From positions 16,120,001-16,184,000 of the forward strand of contig OX485809.1 of the NCBI GenBank assembly GCA_950295325.1: a stretch of 64,000 nucleotides of DNA. The letters are read 5' to 3'. Below are positions 60,535 through 64,000 of the stretch, one piece after another. This DNA is from Polytrichum commune (Eukaryota > Streptophyta > Polytrichopsida > Polytrichales > Polytrichaceae). Each line of letters starts with the position of its first letter. Positions within the stretch are counted from its first letter, which is position 1. The position numbers and the translations under genes were made by a program. The notes beneath the pieces were generated by a model that saw only the letters and a program-made list of their open reading frames with translations, was not told where the DNA came from and did not search any database.

Positions 60535-63063
60535 TCAAACCATAAGATCGCTCGACTTTGGAGTTTCTTCGGTCTTACGAGACTCACTGTGACGCAACTG
60601 CATGTTTACCTTGATGTACATCGTTTCCGGCGGCACTTTGTAGAAAAATTCGTAGAGCTCCGCATACAATGGCCGAGCTGCATCGTTCTGCCCTGCCACA
60701 ACTTCCGCAAACACGAGCTTGTTGCGCAGATGCACATCTTGACCGGCCGAAGGGACGTTGAGGGGATTGGCAGCACGAGGGCGCTCCGGCGGGGGCCTCT
60801 TGTACCGCGTGAGCTCCAACGCAGCGGGAGACAGGCCGAGCTTCACAAACAACTCCTGGTCTTGCAACACTTCATCCACAAACTTGTTCCACAGGTTTCC
60901 CTTGCAGAAGAACTTGGGGGCTACAGCTGCCGCCTCCTGGATGAACTGCCACAAGTCTCCTTCCTCCTCCACTTGCACAAGAGACTCGCGTATTCCCTGC
61001 TCGTGCTGGTGCACACGCTGTTTGAGAGCCCCAAAGTGCCGTTCGTACACCGAGGAGCCGGCCAGTTTCTTGGAGATTCCCTCTCGCACCTGTCCAGGGA
61101 GGGTTGCAGCATTTTTGAAATGCTTTCAGATTCAATATATCGGCAGGGTTGCAAAATGCTTTGAAACAAAAAACCGGCAACTATTGTAGTGTGACCTAAC
61201 CATTTACGGTAATCTGTGTTATGGTCCAAGAGCTCCAAAGTGTTGTTTGTGCACCAAGGAGCCTACTAGTTTTTTGGAAATTCCCTCCCGCACCTGTTGA
61301 GGGTCGAAGGGTTCCAATATTTTTGACATGCTTTCAGATTCAATCGGTGGGGACACAAAATGCTTTGAAATTGAAACCGGCAACTGTTGTAATGCAACCT
61401 AATCGATCAAGGTGTTTTGTGTTAGGTGTTCAAGAGCCTAGAACAGTTGTTCGTACACTGAGGAGCCTACCAGTTTCTTGGAGATTTTCTCCTGCACTTG
61501 TCAAAGGAGGGTTCCAACATCTTTGACATGCTTTCAGATTCTATCGGCAGGGGTCCATAATGCGTTGAAACTGAAACGTGCAACGACTGTAATATGACCT
61601 AACCATTCAAGGTGTTCTGTGTTGCCCGAAGTGTTGTTCGTACACCGAGGAGTTTAACAATTTCTTGAAGACTCCCACCTGTCAAGGGAGGGAGGGTTCC
61701 AACATTTTTGACATGCTTTCGGATTCCATTGGCGAGGGACGCAAAATGCTTTGAAACTGAAACCAGCAACTATTGTAATGCGGCTCAACCATCCAAGGTG
61801 TATTGTGTTAGTTGATCACATCAAGTACCAAGTTGACAGTGCTGAAGATGAATGGTCAGGTCGCATTACAATAGTTGCCTGTTTATTTTTTGTCAGACTT
61901 GGTGGTTTCACCTGATCACCACAGAAGAAAACATGACAAAGAATGTTCCCAGCAGTCCGTGATTTTCACAGGGACACAAAAATTTGGTTTGAATTTGAGG
62001 TGCAACTCCATTTAGGTCTTATGTGTTCGTCAATCATTTCAAGTAGCAATTCCGTGAGGGTTGCCAGTGTTGATGAATGGTTAGATCCCATTACAAGAGT
62101 TGCCGGTGTATGTTTCGTGAGACTCAATTCTTTCACCTATCACTAAAGGAGAAAACAGGACGCAGAGTGTTTTCAGTATTCCCAGGGACACAGAATGCTT
62201 TGAAACTGAGGTGCAACTCCTATTAGGTATCAAGCGGTTGTCAATCATTTCGAGTAGCAATCTCGTGAGGGTTGACAGTGTTGATGAATGGTTAGGTCGC
62301 ATTAGAATAGTAGCCCATGTATGTTTCGTCAGACTCATTGATATCATCTATGACCAGAGGAGAAAAGAGGACCCGGGATTCTCCAAGCAGTCCATGGTAT
62401 TCACAGGATCGATCATATCATATTTTTGTAATATGACATTTAGGGGTTGATGACGCAGAACTCACGCACCTGGTCGTGGAATTGGCGGAAATATATGTTT
62501 CTCATGGGAGCCAGTAAAACACGTTCTTGCTCGGTCTGCCGCTCATCCACTGCAGAGATCTGTTGTGTTTGATGGTCCACGATGACCTCGAGGTCGCCCT
62601 CCTTCTGCACAAGTTCGGCCACACTGGCCTCTAGTTCCTTGTTCCTCGCCAGCACAGCATCAAACCTTGATTGTAGGTCTAGCACAGTTTCTTTCAACTT
62701 TGGATAGAAAGGTTCCGGGTCACCGGTTGGGGCTAACCCCTCATATTTATCAGATCTCGTTAATGTTTCTTGGGAGCTAGCCACTTGCTGCTGCTGATTT
62801 GGAAGTTTGTTGTTGACAATCCTCTCTGGATCCGACTCTTCATCTTCACAATTCAAGCACTTATACTTGCTCTCTGGGGGCACACCACCGACCCCCGATG
62901 CTTGGTCCACATCAAGTGCAAACTTTCCAATGTTTTCTTCGTCAACAATGGCATTGATGCTACAAAGAAGTGAGTCGATATTCGCTTCATTGTTGTCTGG
63001 TGTCTGCGATTGCTCTGGAACGCCATCTTTGCAAAGCACACATGATGTCCCCCTGCCTGCCAT
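60535..63063 (-). CDS. Unrecognised coiled-coil protein with two N-terminal CxxC pairs
   Basis: Two exons, 62470-63063 and 60535-61089, joined phase 0 with donor GTGCGT and acceptor GGACAG; 382 residues. I do not recognise the family. Visible features: CVLC at residues 8-11 and CLNC at 69-72, which could bind metal; an acidic low-complexity stretch; then a coiled coil of about 65 residues (LKETVLDLQSRFDAVLARNK, ELEASVAELVQKEGDLEVIV and onward). Exon 2 encodes a helical, charged segment (GISKKLAGSSVYERHFGALK) with FFCKGNLWNKFVDEVLQDQE and a proline-rich PPPERPRAANP. No signal peptide or membrane segment. Splice frames are continuous and both exons are GC-richer than the flanks, supporting a real gene. 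The intron is made almost wholly of tandem repeats, one of which duplicates the start of exon 2. Confidence 0.7.
61018..62440 (-). repeat. Tandem arrays filling intron 1 of the coiled-coil gene
   Basis: Array A (about 61018-61815): four units of about 200 bases, each with 'cgtacac.gaggag', 'ttcttggagatt', 'gagggtt.ca', 'tgctttcagattc' and 'aaccggcaac'. The first unit overlaps the coding start of exon 2. Array B (about 61820-62440): three units of about 210 bases with 'gatgaatggttaggtcgcatt', 'tgtttcgt.agactca' and 'aggagaaaa'. Array B contains the complement of the array A string 'gcaactattgtaatg', so the arrays are partly inverted relatives. Confidence 0.8.
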
Positions 63064-63359
63064 GGCATCCCAAAGAAAAAGATGCCAGAGTTTTACTGCT
63101 TCATCATCAAATGATCATCTCTCACATCCAAAGCGCTCATAAACTTTCAAAGGATTTCTTTCTTAACTGGGTTCGCTGTTTTTAAGCACTACAAATTTTG
63201 GGGCACAAATTCAATTCAAATGGGCTCAGGTGGGTAGTTAATGGGAACAGATGTCACGCAGTTTACAAAACGGCTTTCTCTGTAATCCTGGTGGACAGGT
63301 GCATTCCTCAATATGGATGGAATATGGTCCAAATCCTTAAGAAACTCCTTTGAAGATGT

Positions 63360-63549
63360 TTAGACTCTGTCTATTTGCTTCAGAAATGGGCTAGTCCTCT
63401 GCAAAAAACTGCTCCGACCTGGAGCAACAAGGGACATTCGATTGGCAGCTGCTGTTGACTTCCTGTCTTCATGATCCTTCGCAGCTGTCCTCATCTTCTC
63501 GGTCTTTTCTATAGTGAAGTCTGCCATCATGTTGGCATCAAGCAAATTG
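63360..63549 (-). CDS. Probable 3'-terminal exon of an unidentified gene
   Basis: The minus strand has a likely acceptor (TTGATTCAG) ending at 63550, then an open frame NLLDANMMADFTIEKTEKMR, a basic helical segment, SLVAPGRSSFLQRTSPFLKQ and a stop at 63360-63362. Composition looks coding and the upstream exon would be beyond or near the window end. The candidate frame at 63656-63841 could not be joined with confidence. No family recognised. Confidence 0.4.
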
Positions 63550-64000
63550 CTGAATCAAGTCCAGTGGAGATGAGAATTTGCACCCAGTTCTCAATGGTGG
63601 CAGATTCATGTCTCTTTGAATGAATGCAAGGGTGTGTCAATAATTGGCAAATGTATCAAATCTCTGCATAGCAACAAAGGTTTCCGATGATGATGCACAT
63701 GACAAATACGAAGTGAAATGGAAATACAGATTGTGGCAAACTTTTCAGAATCCTGCAACGCCTTCCCCCAAAATATGGGCAAATTTCAGGAGGGGAGGAG
63801 GCAGGACTCTGAAAAAGCTCTTTGAATCTGGAGGTTGTCAATTGCTCTCAAGCGACCTTTGGGCCTTGCCAATCTCTCCATATCCCCAAAGTTTAGGTGT
63901 TTCTCTACTATGGATAGGTGAATGACATGAGGGCCTGTTCACACTAGGACCTGCTTTTGACCTCGAGCAGCTACAGTAGAAGCATGTGACCTGACGAGCA

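Noticed and set aside
60529-61189. 211-residue plus-strand open frame
   Set aside because: It is antisense to exon 2 of the minus-strand coiled-coil gene, whose frame joins exon 1 through clean splice sites; the plus frame has no domain.

Overview
The window is nuclear DNA of a land plant. It has spliced genes with GT-AG introns, an ABA/WDS (ASR-type) stress protein, a plant-type phage-like organellar RNA polymerase, telo-box motifs in gene leaders, and L1-type LINE, Ty3/gypsy, pogo, Harbinger-like and tRNA-SINE sequences. Long introns, low gene density, a centrin gene and a Ty3/gypsy integrase carrying a PHD-like tail fit a seed-free plant (lycophyte, fern or bryophyte), but the sequence alone does not settle this.

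Layout. 1-4.5 kb: repeat-rich intergenic DNA. 4.6-6.8 kb (+): three-exon Gly/Tyr-rich ABA/WDS stress protein. 8.7-18.6 kb (-): 20-exon RpoT RNA polymerase (1024 codons read through without a stop). 20.3-21.6 kb: internally deleted pogo/Tigger-like transposon with TA duplication. 23.8-26.1 kb: LINE fragments. 26.8-27.3 kb (+): AP2-like ORF, perhaps a pseudogene. 28.6-39.8 kb (-): 15-exon nuclear R3H/G-patch protein with an in-frame array of duplicated exons; its introns hold a Harbinger-like MITE, other inverted repeats and a tRNA-derived SINE. 40.2-48.8 kb: AT-rich repeat desert with decayed Ty3/gypsy integrase, a gag-like remnant and LINE pieces. 49.4-50.0 kb (+): single-exon protein with a mitochondrial-type leader. 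52.0-52.3 kb: 291-bp near-perfect palindrome. 55.1-59.1 kb (+): six-exon divergent centrin. 60.5-63.1 kb (-): two-exon unrecognised coiled-coil protein. 63.4-63.5 kb (-): probable 3' exon of another gene.

No operon-like functional cluster is visible; the genes look like independent housekeeping and stress genes. The most unusual property is structural. Four neighbouring genes carry local tandem duplications that include an exon edge (R3H/G-patch exons 2 and 6-10; the stop-codon end of the mitochondrial-type gene; centrin exon 1/intron 1; the coiled-coil gene intron 1/exon 2). In the R3H/G-patch gene the duplication produced three chimeric, phase-symmetric exons that keep the reading frame. 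Exon models were assembled by hand from splice sites, phase continuity and family resemblance; none was tested against transcripts.
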